Shown: positions 41,079 through 50,079, numbered from the stretch's first letter. The stretch is DNA of 64,000 nt from an uncultured Bacilli bacterium (GCA_934167665.1 CAKPLN010000004.1:1-64000), one strand, 5' to 3'. A program made the numbers and translations. The notes: generated from the sequence alone by a model not told the origin.

Positions 41079-41461
41079 ATTATTAATAATAATAATAAAA
41101 ATATTATCATAATTTTTTTCAGATACCAAAATCAGATACTAGACATCAAAAATAAAGTTATTTTTATAAACTTTGATAAATTTTAATAAAAGAAAAAGCC
41201 TTATTTTATAAGACTTTAACAAATTATTAAATTGTTACGAACTGATAATAATATTTCCCCCTGAAGACCCGAGAAATCGGGTCATTTTTTTTGTTTTGTT
41301 TATATATTTTATTAATTTATTAGTAATACTTTATTGGTATTGTAATAAATTTTGTTTATAAATAAAAATATGATAAAATTTGGGTGATGAGTAAATTTAT
41401 TATGTTAGTTATAACTACTTTAAATTAATATAAATATTAATGTAAAATGGTGGTGGTTAAA
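41079..41461. other. Intergenic region holding repeat module copy 2
   Basis: No gene is seen in these 383 bases. It contains the short hairpin AAGCCTTA/TAAGACTT (near 41197-41215), the second copy of the repeat module (41167-41290) with its terminator, and about 150 bases of nearly pure AT DNA that must hold the promoter of the following gene. TATGATAAAATTTG near 41368-41382 may contain its -10 box. Confidence 0.45.
41167..41290 (+). repeat. Copy 2 of the att-flank/CCCCCTGAAG/GAAA-terminator module
   Basis: TAAACTTTGATAAA (41167-41180, one mismatch to copy 1) is followed 90 bases on by CCCCCTGAAG (41257-41266) and the terminator GACCCGA-GAAA-TCGGGTC-ATTTTTT (41266-41290). Stem sequences differ between copies while motif, tetraloop and spacing are kept, as expected for a conserved structure rather than a recent copy. 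Confidence 0.5.
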
Positions 41462-41851
41462 TTGTTAAAACTAAATAATATTGAATATAAAAAAACTGAA
41501 AAATGTGCTGTATTTGACTCTTATGATGCAACAATTACTGGTGTGAGAAAAAAAGGGAAAGCGTTATATATGAGTGTTTCAACAGATAAGTTTTTAATAG
41601 GTATAGAAACTGTATACGATTTAGAGTGGATTAGAGAGTTTAAAATGCAGGAGGAAAGAGATATTTCTAAATACATTGTTGGTTTGGAATATGAGGATGA
41701 GAGAGGATTTCTTTATTTAACTAATAAATGTTATTGTACGTTATGTAGGATAAGTGCTGATTCTTTTAAGATTTTTCTAGATGGTTCATTTGAAGAACGT
41801 GGTGAAAAATTTGATATTGAATATATTGATGACTTTAAAATTAATAGTTAA
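41462..41851 (+). CDS. Hypothetical small soluble protein
   Basis: This is a 129-residue protein without a recognised family. It is charged, alternates beta and helical segments, and has a cysteine pattern CYCTLC near residue 96. A TTG start at 41462 behind GGTGGTGG is my choice; the ATG at 41447 lies within that purine-rich site and has none of its own. It lies just left of the cas locus but has its own end region, so I do not tie it to CRISPR function. Confidence 0.5.
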   Translation: MLKLNNIEYKKTEKCAVFDSYDATITGVRKKGKALYMSVSTDKFLIGIETVYDLEWIREFKMQEERDISKYIVGLEYEDERGFLYLTNKCYCTLCRISADSFKIFLDGSFEERGEKFDIEYIDDFKINS

Positions 41852-41856
41852 AATTT

Positions 41857-41888
41857 AAAAAAGACTGTCATAGTTAATTATGACCGAT
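41857..41888 (-). terminator. Minus-strand terminator left of the cas locus
   Basis: GTCATA (41867-41872) and TATGAC (41879-41884) form a stem; on the minus strand it is followed by AGTCTTTTTT. It may catch transcripts that read past the tracrRNA terminator. Confidence 0.5.
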
Positions 41889-41911
41889 AGGCTAGTATAA
41901 TAATGTAATAT

Positions 41912-41920
41912 ATGATATAA
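41912..41920 (+). promoter_or_regulatory. Extended -10 promoter upstream of cas9
   Basis: TGATATAAT is an extended -10 element (TGnTATAAT). The surrounding 14 bases ATGATATAATAATT (41911-41924) are identical to those just before the CRISPR leader (48039-48052). No good -35 is present, as is usual for extended -10 promoters. Confidence 0.55.
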
Positions 41921-41937
41921 TAATTTGTATAAAGAAA

Positions 41938-41985
41938 AGCGCTAGTACAGGCTTATAATTTATAAGTTTTTGTATTGGCGTTTTT
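41938..41985 (+). terminator. Terminator-like hairpin in the cas9 leader (possible attenuator)
   Basis: CGCTAGTAC (41939-41947) pairs with GTATTGGCG (41971-41979) through nine pairs including two G-T; an inner CTTAT/ATAAG stem lies between. Six T follow. It begins about 10 bases after the expected start of the cas transcript. Confidence 0.6.
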
Positions 41986-42023
41986 TAATAAATTTAAACT
42001 TAATACTGTAATAAATGGCAAAC

Positions 42024-42117
42024 AAAAAAACTGCCTAAGCAGTTTCTTACATAAAGTAAGTATTTAGGGTTAAACCTTTATTTTAACTCTCTATGTCATC
42101 TTAAATGGTATTAAGAC
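42024..42117 (-). ncRNA. tracrRNA: tracrRNA of the type II-A system
   Basis: The RNA is read on the minus strand, away from cas9. The anti-repeat is the complement of 42090-42114, 25 bases identical to the CRISPR repeat on the plus strand. After it come the GTTAAAATAAAGGTTTAACC nexus hairpin, a CTTAC/GTAAG hairpin and the terminator AAACTGC-TTAG-GCAGTTT with a T-run ending near 42024. That is the standard order anti-repeat, nexus, stem, terminator. It pairs with crRNA repeats, is processed by RNase III and loads Cas9. Anti-repeat mismatches flank the identical core, giving the usual bulge. Confidence 0.88.
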
Positions 42118-42123
42118 ATATAA

Positions 42124-42152
42124 ATCGTATCATATAAATGGAGGTAAGTCAA
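42124..42152 (-). promoter_or_regulatory. tracrRNA promoter overlapping the cas9 start
   Basis: On the minus strand TTGACT (42152-42147), 17 bases, TACGAT (42129-42124). The -35 box includes the A of the cas9 ATG, and the cas9 ribosome site (GGAGG, 42140-42144) lies in the spacer. Confidence 0.7.
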
Positions 42153-45100
42153 TGGCTGTAGAAGTAAAAAAAGAATATAATATTGGTTTGGATATTGGAA
42201 CAACATCTGTGGGTTGGAGTGTTGTTGAAGCGAATAATCAAAAAGTGATGAGAAAGGGAAATAAAGCACTTTGGGGTGTTAGATTATTTGATAAGGCTAC
42301 AACCGCTGAAGCTAGACGAATGCAAAGAAGTACTAGAAGAAGGTATGATAGAAGACGTGAAAGGATCAATTTATTACAAGAACAATTTAAAAATGAAATG
42401 AATAATGTTGATAAAGATTTCTTTCAAAAATTAAAGGAATCAAAATATTTAGAGTGCGATAAAATTAATAAAAAGATAGTTTTAACAAGTGATGAAAAGA
42501 AAAATGTTAGGGATTATCAAAATAAATATAAAACAATTTATCATTTGAGAGAAGAATTAGTAAATAGTTCTGAAAAGAAAGATATAAGACTTGTCTATTT
42601 AGCAATTCATCATATTATAAAGTATAGAGGCAATTTTCTATATCAAAGTCCAAGTTTTAATGTAGATAATTTAAATATAAGGGAGAAGTTGAATGAATTA
42701 TTTAATGCACTTTCAAGTAATGTACACGAATTAGGAATACCAGAAGATTACGATGATTTGATTGATTTTGATGCTATTGAAAAAAGCTTACTTAAAGAGT
42801 CTAAAAATGACACCAAGAGAGAAATAAGTACTAATAATGAACTAATAGATTTAACAAATAAAAATTTTGTTATTGAATTTGTAAAATTGATGATTGGTAA
42901 TAAAGCAGATATCAATAAACTATTATTGATAGAAGATGATAAAAAATTAGAAATTAGTTTTAGTGGAACTGATTATGATGATAATTATGATAAATATCAG
43001 GAGAGTTTAGGAGAAAATATAGAAATATTAGATATTTTAAAGCAGATATATGATTGCATTTTCCTTAAGAAAATTTTCAAAGGTAATCAAAATATAAACA
43101 TTTCTAGTTTGATGGTAAGATATTATAATCAGCATAAAGAAGATTTAAGATTTTTAAAAGACTTATTTAGAAATAATAGAAATCTATATAACAAAATTTT
43201 TAGAACAGAAAAAGATTTGTGTTTATATGAAAAGTATATAACAAATAAAATAGATTACGATGAGTTTAGAAAAGATATTAATAAATTATGCGAAGATTTA
43301 TTTGGAAATGATGAAATATCTATTGCTCAAGATTTATTAAATAAGTATGAAATAGAGGTAAAGAATAGAATTGAAAATGGTAGTTTTCTTCCTAGAATAG
43401 CAACAACTGATAATGGTAAATATCCATATCAATTGAATAAGTATGAATTAATTAAAATAATAGAAAATCAGGGAAAGTATTATCCATTTTTGTTAGAAAA
43501 ACTAAGTGATGATAAGACTTATAAACTTGTTAAATTATTGGAATTTAGAATTCCATATTATGTTGGACCATTAGTCAATGAAACAATGAGTAAGAATGCT
43601 TGGTTAGAAAGAAAAATCAATGGAATTAAAATAACCCCTTATAACTTTGATGAGATAGTAGATAAAGAAAAGACGGCTGAAAAATTTATTAAAAGAATGA
43701 TATCTCATTGTACATATTTATTAGATGAATATGCTTTGGCAAATAGTTCTATATTATATTCTAAATTTAAGGTTATGAATGAGCTAAAGCAGATAAGAAT
43801 AAATGATAGAAAAATAGAATTAGATTTCCAAAAACAACTACTAGAAGATTTTTTTATGAAAACTACTGGTACAATCACGGAAAAGAAATTTAAAAATTAC
43901 TTAATTTCTTCTGGACAGTATAATATGGATAATGGAAATTTAAGAATAACTGGGTATTCGGCAGATGGTAAATTTGCTAATAATATGCAATCATATATAG
44001 ATTTCTTTGGTGAAAATGGGATATTTATAAATACTGATTATGATGAAGAAGATGCTGAGAAAATAATTGAATGGATTACAATATTTGATGATAAAGATAT
44101 TCTTGAAAAAAAGGTTAGAGATAATTATGAAAAGCTAACTGAAAATCAAATTAAAAAAATATTGGTAAAAAAATATACTGGATGGGGACGTTTATCTAAA
44201 AAATTATTAACGACGAAGTATTATAAAGATAAAAAGACTGAATTATATAAATCAATACTTGATTTGATGCGTGAAACAGATGAAAACTTTATGCAGGTAA
44301 TAAATAATGATAAATATTGTTTTCAAAAAATGATTCAAGAGTTTAATAGTAAAAAGAATAATGAAAAATTAAATTATAGTACGGTTAGTGAACTGGCAAC
44401 ATCACCAGCAACAAAAAGGAGTATATATCAAGCTTTAAAAGTAGTAGAAGAATTAGTTAACTATATTGGATATGAACCTAAGAATATTGTTATTGAAATG
44501 GCTAGAGGTGATGAAGAGAAGGTAAGAAAAGATACACGAAAGGAATACATAAAAAAACTATATAATAGTTGTAAAGATTCAATAGAAAATTATAAAAAAT
44601 TAAAACATGAACTTGATAGCCATGAAATAACCAGTCAAAGACTATTCTTATACTTTATTCAAGAAGGAAAATGCTTATATTCTGGAAAGCCTCTAAATAT
44701 AGAAGATATAGAAAATCAATCATTATATGAAATAGATCATATTATTCCAAGGACGCTTATTAAAGATGATTCAATAGATAATAAAGCACTAGTACTAAGA
44801 GAATGCAATCAAGATAAAAAGGCCAGTTATGTATTGCCAAGACAATTTAGAAATGATTATCAAAAAGCTTGGTGGAAGCATTTGAAAGATAATAATTTAA
44901 TATCTGCTAAAAAGTTTCATAACTTAGGGAGAGAAAAATATAGTGATGAAGATATTGAAGGATTTATTAATAGGCAATTAGTTGAAACAAGACAAATTAC
45001 AAAGCATGTAGCTAATATTTTAAAAGGATTTTATAAAAATTCAAATATAGTTTATTTAAAAGCAGAATTATCACATAATTATCGTGAAAAGTATGATTTA

Positions 45101-46201
45101 TTTAAATTTAGAGATATAAATGACTATCATCATGCTCATGATGCTTATCTAGCTGCTGTACTTGGCGAATATAAAGAAAATTTTATGAAGAAAAAGTTAA
45201 ATTTTGATATGATAAGAGAACTTAATAGTAAAATTGTTGAAATGGATAATGGTAAAAGATCTTCTTTAAGATATGGTTTTGTAATCAATAGTTTAGATGA
45301 AAATTTAAATGATATAGTTCTTAAAATATCAGAAAATTTGATTGATAAAGAGACAGGTGAAGTATTATTTGATGCTCATGAATTTAATAAAAAAGTTGAG
45401 AACACTTTATATAGAAATGATATTTTGATTAGTAGAAAGACTGAAATAAGAACTGGGCAATTTTATAAAGAAACGGTATATAAGAAGGGAAAAGGTAGTA
45501 TCCCTATAAAGATGAATATGCCTACAGACATATATGGTGGTTATTCGAATACTAATACGAAAAAAATGCTTCTTATAGGATATAATGATAAAGATAAAAA
45601 AATTATTGGTTTGCCAATGGTTATTTGTGCTAGAAATAATTATGAAGAAATTGATGCATATATCAAAACACAAATTTCTCTAAAAAAGAATTCAACATAT
45701 ACTATCTTAAAAGAATGCATACCTTTTGAAAGTGAGATATTATACAATGATCAGAAGATATTTGTTAAAGGTTATAGCGTAGGACGTAAAAATTGTGAAA
45801 TATCTAATGCCGTACAATTGAAAGTGTGTAAAGATAAAATAAAGGTTTGGAAATATGCATTTCAGTATTTATTAAATGATGAAAATAAATATTTAGAGTA
45901 TGCAAAAAAATATATAAATGATATTTATAACTTTTTAATTAATTTGAATATGTTCCCATTGTTTAATAAGGAAATTGATAAAATACGTAATAAGTTTGAT
46001 TTTGAAAGCCTTAGTTTAGAACAACAAAAGAAAATTATTAAAGAACTATTTAAAATGTATCATTGTAGTAGTGATACTGCAAATCTATCTGAATTTGGTC
46101 TTGGTGATAGAATGGGAAGATTAAGTGGAAACAATATTACTAGAGGAATAATCATATCAAAATCTGTTACAGGTATAAGAGAGTCAAGATATGAGTTTTA
46201 G
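42152..46201 (+). CDS. cas9: CRISPR-associated endonuclease Cas9 (type II-A)
   Basis: This is a 1349-residue RNA-guided DNA endonuclease. RuvC-I is IGLDIGTTSVGWSVVE (D14). The arginine-rich bridge helix is RRMQRSTRRRYDRRRERIN. RuvC-II is IVIEMARGD (E782). HNH is YEIDHIIPRTLIKDD (H863) with the asparagine in NKALVLRECNQDK. RuvC-III is YHHAHDAYLAAVLG (H994, D997). All catalytic residues are present and length fits type II-A, so the enzyme should be active. The C terminus is the PAM-interacting domain; the PAM cannot be read from this window. GGAGG lies seven bases before the ATG. The stop overlaps cas1 by 11 bases. Confidence 0.97.
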   Translation: MAVEVKKEYNIGLDIGTTSVGWSVVEANNQKVMRKGNKALWGVRLFDKATTAEARRMQRSTRRRYDRRRERINLLQEQFKNEMNNVDKDFFQKLKESKYLECDKINKKIVLTSDEKKNVRDYQNKYKTIYHLREELVNSSEKKDIRLVYLAIHHIIKYRGNFLYQSPSFNVDNLNIREKLNELFNALSSNVHELGIPEDYDDLIDFDAIEKSLLKESKNDTKREISTNNELIDLTNKNFVIEFVKLMIGNKADINKLLLIEDDKKLEISFSGTDYDDNYDKYQESLGENIEILDILKQIYDCIFLKKIFKGNQNINISSLMVRYYNQHKEDLRFLKDLFRNNRNLYNKIFRTEKDLCLYEKYITNKIDYDEFRKDINKLCEDLFGNDEISIAQDLLNKYEIEVKNRIENGSFLPRIATTDNGKYPYQLNKYELIKIIENQGKYYPFLLEKLSDDKTYKLVKLLEFRIPYYVGPLVNETMSKNAWLERKINGIKITPYNFDEIVDKEKTAEKFIKRMISHCTYLLDEYALANSSILYSKFKVMNELKQIRINDRKIELDFQKQLLEDFFMKTTGTITEKKFKNYLISSGQYNMDNGNLRITGYSADGKFANNMQSYIDFFGENGIFINTDYDEEDAEKIIEWITIFDDKDILEKKVRDNYEKLTENQIKKILVKKYTGWGRLSKKLLTTKYYKDKKTELYKSILDLMRETDENFMQVINNDKYCFQKMIQEFNSKKNNEKLNYSTVSELATSPATKRSIYQALKVVEELVNYIGYEPKNIVIEMARGDEEKVRKDTRKEYIKKLYNSCKDSIENYKKLKHELDSHEITSQRLFLYFIQEGKCLYSGKPLNIEDIENQSLYEIDHIIPRTLIKDDSIDNKALVLRECNQDKKASYVLPRQFRNDYQKAWWKHLKDNNLISAKKFHNLGREKYSDEDIEGFINRQLVETRQITKHVANILKGFYKNSNIVYLKAELSHNYREKYDLFKFRDINDYHHAHDAYLAAVLGEYKENFMKKKLNFDMIRELNSKIVEMDNGKRSSLRYGFVINSLDENLNDIVLKISENLIDKETGEVLFDAHEFNKKVENTLYRNDILISRKTEIRTGQFYKETVYKKGKGSIPIKMNMPTDIYGGYSNTNTKKMLLIGYNDKDKKIIGLPMVICARNNYEEIDAYIKTQISLKKNSTYTILKECIPFESEILYNDQKIFVKGYSVGRKNCEISNAVQLKVCKDKIKVWKYAFQYLLNDENKYLEYAKKYINDIYNFLINLNMFPLFNKEIDKIRNKFDFESLSLEQQKKIIKELFKMYHCSSDTANLSEFGLGDRMGRLSGNNITRGIIISKSVTGIRESRYEF

Positions 46202-47063
46202 AACAGTAGTTATTACAAGGCAATCTAAGATTAGTTATAAAAATAGATTTCTTGTGGTAAAACAAGAAAATGATGAGAAGTATATTCATTTATCGGAAAT
46301 AGATACAATAATAGTTGATTCTATATCTGTATCTATTTCTGCATATCTTTTAAAAGAACTTGCAGATAATAAGATTAATATAATATTTTGTGATGAAAAA
46401 CATAATCCATTTGGTGAAGTTGTACCATATTATTCTAGACATAATACTAGTAAGATGATAAAAGAGCAAATAAAATGGAAATCAACTGATAAGGATAAGT
46501 TATGGGGAGAAATTGTTAAAAATAAAATTATAAATCAGGCAATGCTCTTGAAAAAAGTAAGATCTGCAAAATCTAAATTAATTTTAAGTTATATTGATGA
46601 TGTTGTTGATGGTGATAAAACAAATAGAGAAGGACATGCTGCTAAAGTTTATTTTAACGCTTTGTTTGGAAATGATTTTGTTAGAAATTCAGACGATTAT
46701 ATAAATGCTGCACTAAACTATGGATACGCTATTTTACTTTCTACAATTAATAAAGAAATCATTAATAATGGCTATTTAACACAACTTGGAATACACCATA
46801 AAAATGAATTTAATGAATTCAATTTAACTTGTGATTTGATGGAACCTTTTAGAGTTGTTATAGATAATTTTGTTTATTATAATCAAGAAAGAAAATTTGA
46901 TACAGAATATAAACTTGATATTGTAAATATCTTGAATGGAACTTTTAAATATCAAGGGAAAAATTACACATTGAAAGATATAATAAAAATGTTTGTAAAA
47001 AGTACTTTAGAATCAGTAAATAATTTAGAAAATTATAAGGAATTTGTATATCATGAGGGATAG
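46191..47063 (+). CDS. cas1: CRISPR integrase Cas1 (type II)
   Basis: This is a 290-residue metal-dependent integrase that inserts new spacers at the leader end with Cas2. Active-site residues are E147 in TNREGHAAKVYF, H202/H203 in LGIHHKNEFNEFNL, and E218 in CDLMEPFR. The N-terminal beta domain (MSFRTVVITRQSKISYKNRFL) is typical of type II Cas1. The gene starts inside the end of cas9. Complete and expected to be functional. Confidence 0.95.
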   Translation: MSFRTVVITRQSKISYKNRFLVVKQENDEKYIHLSEIDTIIVDSISVSISAYLLKELADNKINIIFCDEKHNPFGEVVPYYSRHNTSKMIKEQIKWKSTDKDKLWGEIVKNKIINQAMLLKKVRSAKSKLILSYIDDVVDGDKTNREGHAAKVYFNALFGNDFVRNSDDYINAALNYGYAILLSTINKEIINNGYLTQLGIHHKNEFNEFNLTCDLMEPFRVVIDNFVYYNQERKFDTEYKLDIVNILNGTFKYQGKNYTLKDIIKMFVKSTLESVNNLENYKEFVYHEG

Positions 47064-47067
47064 AGTC

Positions 47068-47373
47068 ATGAGAACTATTATTTTTTTTGATCTCCCAAAT
47101 GTGTATTCCAAAGATAAAAGAGCATATTTAATGTTCAGAAAGTTCTTAATTAATGAGGGGTTTATTATAATGCAAGAATCGGTGTACTCAAAAATTGTTC
47201 TAAATTCACAACAATCAAATGCTTTGGTTGAAAGAATTAGAAAAAAGGCGCCCAAGAAGGGGTTAATTCAAGTGATGAATATAACAGAAAAACAATATTC
47301 TCAAATAGAGTTCATTATAGGTAGTAGTAATAACAAAATTATAAATAGTGAAGAAAGATTAATTGTATTATGA
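47068..47373 (+). CDS. cas2: CRISPR-associated protein Cas2
   Basis: This is a 101-residue dimeric Cas1 partner with a ferredoxin-like fold. MRTIIFFDLPNVYSKDKRAYLMFRKFLINEGFIIMQESVYSK shows the family pattern with the conserved Asp. I take the ATG at 47068, seven bases behind GAGGGA; a start at 47053, inside cas1, is also possible. The stop overlaps csn2 by four bases. Confidence 0.93.
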   Translation: MRTIIFFDLPNVYSKDKRAYLMFRKFLINEGFIIMQESVYSKIVLNSQQSNALVERIRKKAPKKGLIQVMNITEKQYSQIEFIIGSSNNKIINSEERLIVL

Positions 47374-48047
47374 AAATTAAAATAGATTTTATTGATTCAA
47401 TAATTGATTTTGATGTTTCAAACATATATTCATTTGAAATACATAATAAAAAGTATTTATATAGAATTTCGTCATTGTTTTATTCAATTAGTAATGGTGA
47501 TTTACCAGAAGAAGTTGAATGTTTTGACAAAGATAATAATGAATTAAAGATAAGTGATAAAATAAGATTCTTTTCTGAATATTTTGACTTTGGGTTTGAT
47601 TCTAAAAAATATTCAACCGATATTACCAAATATATTTTATCTAATATAGAGCAATATGATAGTGAGAATATTTTAAGGACATTTTCTAAATTATGTAAGT
47701 TAATTGATAAAGAATTACAAAAAACTGATTTATCCATTTCAGTTTCTACTGATGAAGGAATTGATAATGTAATTAAAATGTTTAAGCTAAAAATAAATCA
47801 AAAAGATGATTTGTTAGACAATTTGCTTTTAATAATTGATTTGGAAGTTGCATTGAATTCTAATAAAATATTATGTTTTATGAATTTGAAGCAGTATTTA
47901 ACTAAAGAAGAAGTTCTTGAATTTTATAAATATGCAACATATAATTCAATAAAAATAATAATGATAGAATCTTATAGATATGATTATTTTATTGACTATG
48001 AAAAAGTTATAGTTATTGATCAAAGTTTAGACGAAAGCATGATATAA
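47370..48047 (+). CDS. csn2: CRISPR adaptation protein Csn2
   Basis: This is a 225-residue protein of the type II-A marker family, a ring-shaped DNA-end-binding protein needed for spacer acquisition. Sequence is divergent, but length, position after cas2 and segments such as LLLIIDLEVALNSNKILCFMNLKQYLTKEEVLEFYKYA and IIMIESYRYDYF(I)DYEKVIVIDQSLDE fit Csn2. Its presence, with no cas4, sets the subtype as II-A. The promoter-like TGATATAAT of the array lies in its last codons. Confidence 0.9.
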   Translation: MKIKIDFIDSIIDFDVSNIYSFEIHNKKYLYRISSLFYSISNGDLPEEVECFDKDNNELKISDKIRFFSEYFDFGFDSKKYSTDITKYILSNIEQYDSENILRTFSKLCKLIDKELQKTDLSISVSTDEGIDNVIKMFKLKINQKDDLLDNLLLIIDLEVALNSNKILCFMNLKQYLTKEEVLEFYKYATYNSIKIIMIESYRYDYFIDYEKVIVIDQSLDESMI

Positions 48048-48048
48048 T
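48040..48048 (+). promoter_or_regulatory. Extended -10 promoter for the CRISPR array
   Basis: TGATATAAT lies at the very end of csn2 and matches the box upstream of cas9 over 14 bases. A pre-crRNA start near 48055 would be about 70 bases before the first repeat. Confidence 0.5.
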
Positions 48049-48127
48049 AATTATAGATGAGATAGAATTTATCATTTAAGAACTACACATCTCTATTACT
48101 GTAGTAGTAGAATTAAAACTATTTGAG
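48049..48127 (+). promoter_or_regulatory. CRISPR leader with leader-anchoring sequence
   Basis: About 80 bases between csn2 and the first repeat. The leader ends ACTATTTGAG; ATTTGAG directly before the repeat is the leader-anchoring site used by type II-A Cas1-Cas2 for polarized integration, which marks this as the active end of the array. Confidence 0.8.
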
Positions 48128-49594
48128 GTTTTAGTTCTATGTCATCTTAAATGGTATTAAAACACGATATTTGGGAAAGATTAAACTATTTAGAGTTTTA
48201 GTTCTATGTCATCTTAAATGGTATTAAAACTTAACATCAACTCCCGTGTTTCGGAATATAGTTTTAGTTCTATGTCATCTTAAATGGTATTAAAACATAC
48301 CACAACATAATACAGATGTAGAATATGTTTTAGTTCTATGTCATCTTAAATGGTATTAAAACTGCAAATTCTTCTGTTATAGTATTTATGTCGTTTTAGT
48401 TCTATGTCATCTTAAATGGTATTAAAACATGTTAAACACCTCCAAAATTCCGTTAAGTGTTTTAGTTCTATGTCATCTTAAATGGTATTAAAACATCTAT
48501 GTTTCCGGTGCCGGTGAGATTGAAGTTTTAGTTCTATGTCATCTTAAATGGTATTAAAACAAGTATCCCCTATATAGCGAAGCGTAAAGAGTTTTAGTTC
48601 TATGTCATCTTAAATGGTATTAAAACAATCAAAAAGTAGTATATTATATTTAACGAGTTTTAGTTCTATGTCATCTTAAATGGTATTAAAACCAAAAAGA
48701 GTAGAAGCAATAGACTATATGAGTTTTAGTTTTATGTCATCTTAAATGGTATTAAAACAAATGACAAATTAAAGAAACAACTTGAAGTGTTTTAGTTCTA
48801 TGTCATCTTAAATGGTATTAAAACTACTAGTGATATAGTTCCTACTATTAATGTGTTTTAGTTCTATGTCATCTTAAATGGTATTAAAACACACTACATC
48901 TTATAGAATTCGATTACAGCGTTTTAGTTCTATGTCATCTTAAATGGTATTAAAACAAATATTTACACAAAAAGAATTGAAAGAAAGTTTTAGTTCTATG
49001 TCATCTTAAATGGTATTAAAACGAAGATAATTTGTGGTGTGCGATGGGAGAAGTTTTAGTTCTATGTCATCTTAAATGGTATTAAAACATACAACAGATA
49101 GGAACATTAATAGAGGCAGTTTTAGTTCTATGTCATCTTAAATGGTATTAAAACTCAAATTATTAACCAACTTAAATAACTTAAGTTTTAGTTCTATGTC
49201 ATCTTAAATGGTATTAAAACCTTGGCTACGTAGTAGCTAAATTGTGGTTAGTTTTAGTTCTATGTCATCTTAAATGGTATTAAAACAAATTTTATTTATT
49301 ATATAATTATATAGAAGTTTTAGTTCTATGTCATCTCAAATGGTATTAAAACATTTGAAAAAAGGAATTATGTATATTCGTGGTTTTAGTTCTATGTCAT
49401 CTCAAATGGTATTAAAACTGTAAATAAATTCGTATGATAATATTAGTGATTTTAGTTCTATTTTATCTTAAATGGTACTCAAGTTTGGAAATATATGTTT
49501 TAATTTTATGTCGTCTCAAATGGTATTAAAAGTCGAGCAGATAAATAGTAATTTTAAAGTTTTAATTCTATTTTATTACAAATGTTGTTAATGG
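48128..49594 (+). CRISPR. Type II-A CRISPR array, 23 repeats (20 intact, 3 decayed)
   Basis: Repeats are 36 bp, starting GTTTTAGTTCTATGTCATCT and ending GGTATTAAAAC. Intact units begin at 48128, 48195 and then every 66 bp to 49383. Spacers are 30 nt except the first (31 nt). Copies at 48723, 49317 and 49383 each differ by one base. Three decayed units follow at 49449, 49497 and 49559, with irregular intervals of 12 and 26 bases. Spacer sequences are all different. Polarity (leader left, decay right) agrees with the anti-repeat of the tracrRNA. Confidence 0.98.
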
Positions 49595-49662
49595 CTATTG
49601 TTTTTTGTTTATTTGCTTATCAATGACAGTTTTTAATCTTACATTTTAATTAAGAGGTGTTT

Positions 49663-50070
49663 ATGAAGGTACTAAGTATAAGAGAACCATTTGCTACTTT
49701 GATTGCTAATAATATTAAGCATATTGAAACTAGAAGTTGGAAAACTAATTATCGTGGTGAATTGTTTATACATGCTAGTGGGAAGAGTTTATCTAATAAT
49801 TTTTCTAATAATGATTCTGTGTTTGGTTTAGTAAATAATATGCAGATGAATTATGGTAATATTATTTGTAAATGTAAATTGGTCGATTGTGTTTATATGG
49901 ATGATGAATTTATTATAGAAATTATGAAGGATCCTATTGAATATGAGTTTGGTGATTATAAAGTTGGAAGGTATGCGTGGGTCTTGGAAGATGTTGAATT
50001 AATTTATCCAATATCGGTAAAAGGTAGACTTGGTATTTGGAATTATGATGGAAAATATAAATTAATGTAG
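49663..50070 (+). CDS. ASCH-domain protein
   Basis: This is a 135-residue protein consisting mainly of an ASCH domain, a PUA-like beta barrel that binds RNA or modified bases. The start VLSIREPFATLIANNIKHIETRSW has the usual block with conserved Lys/Glu/Arg-Trp, and YAWVLEDVELIYPISVKGRLGIWNY is the C-terminal signature. Some family members are RNases or N4-acetylcytidine amidohydrolases. Right next to the CRISPR array, but with its own AAGAGG ribosome site and co-directional with the following gene, so no CRISPR role is implied. Confidence 0.8.
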   Translation: MKVLSIREPFATLIANNIKHIETRSWKTNYRGELFIHASGKSLSNNFSNNDSVFGLVNNMQMNYGNIICKCKLVDCVYMDDEFIIEIMKDPIEYEFGDYKVGRYAWVLEDVELIYPISVKGRLGIWNYDGKYKLM

Positions 50071-50079
50071 GAGGTATTT

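Noticed and set aside
42083..42117. Single repeat-like sequence before cas9 as a second mini-array
   Set aside because: Only one copy, with a tracrRNA nexus and terminator on the opposite strand; it is the anti-repeat.
47370..48047. Fourth cas gene as cas4 (subtype II-B)
   Set aside because: No cysteine cluster or RecB-like nuclease motif; size and position fit Csn2.
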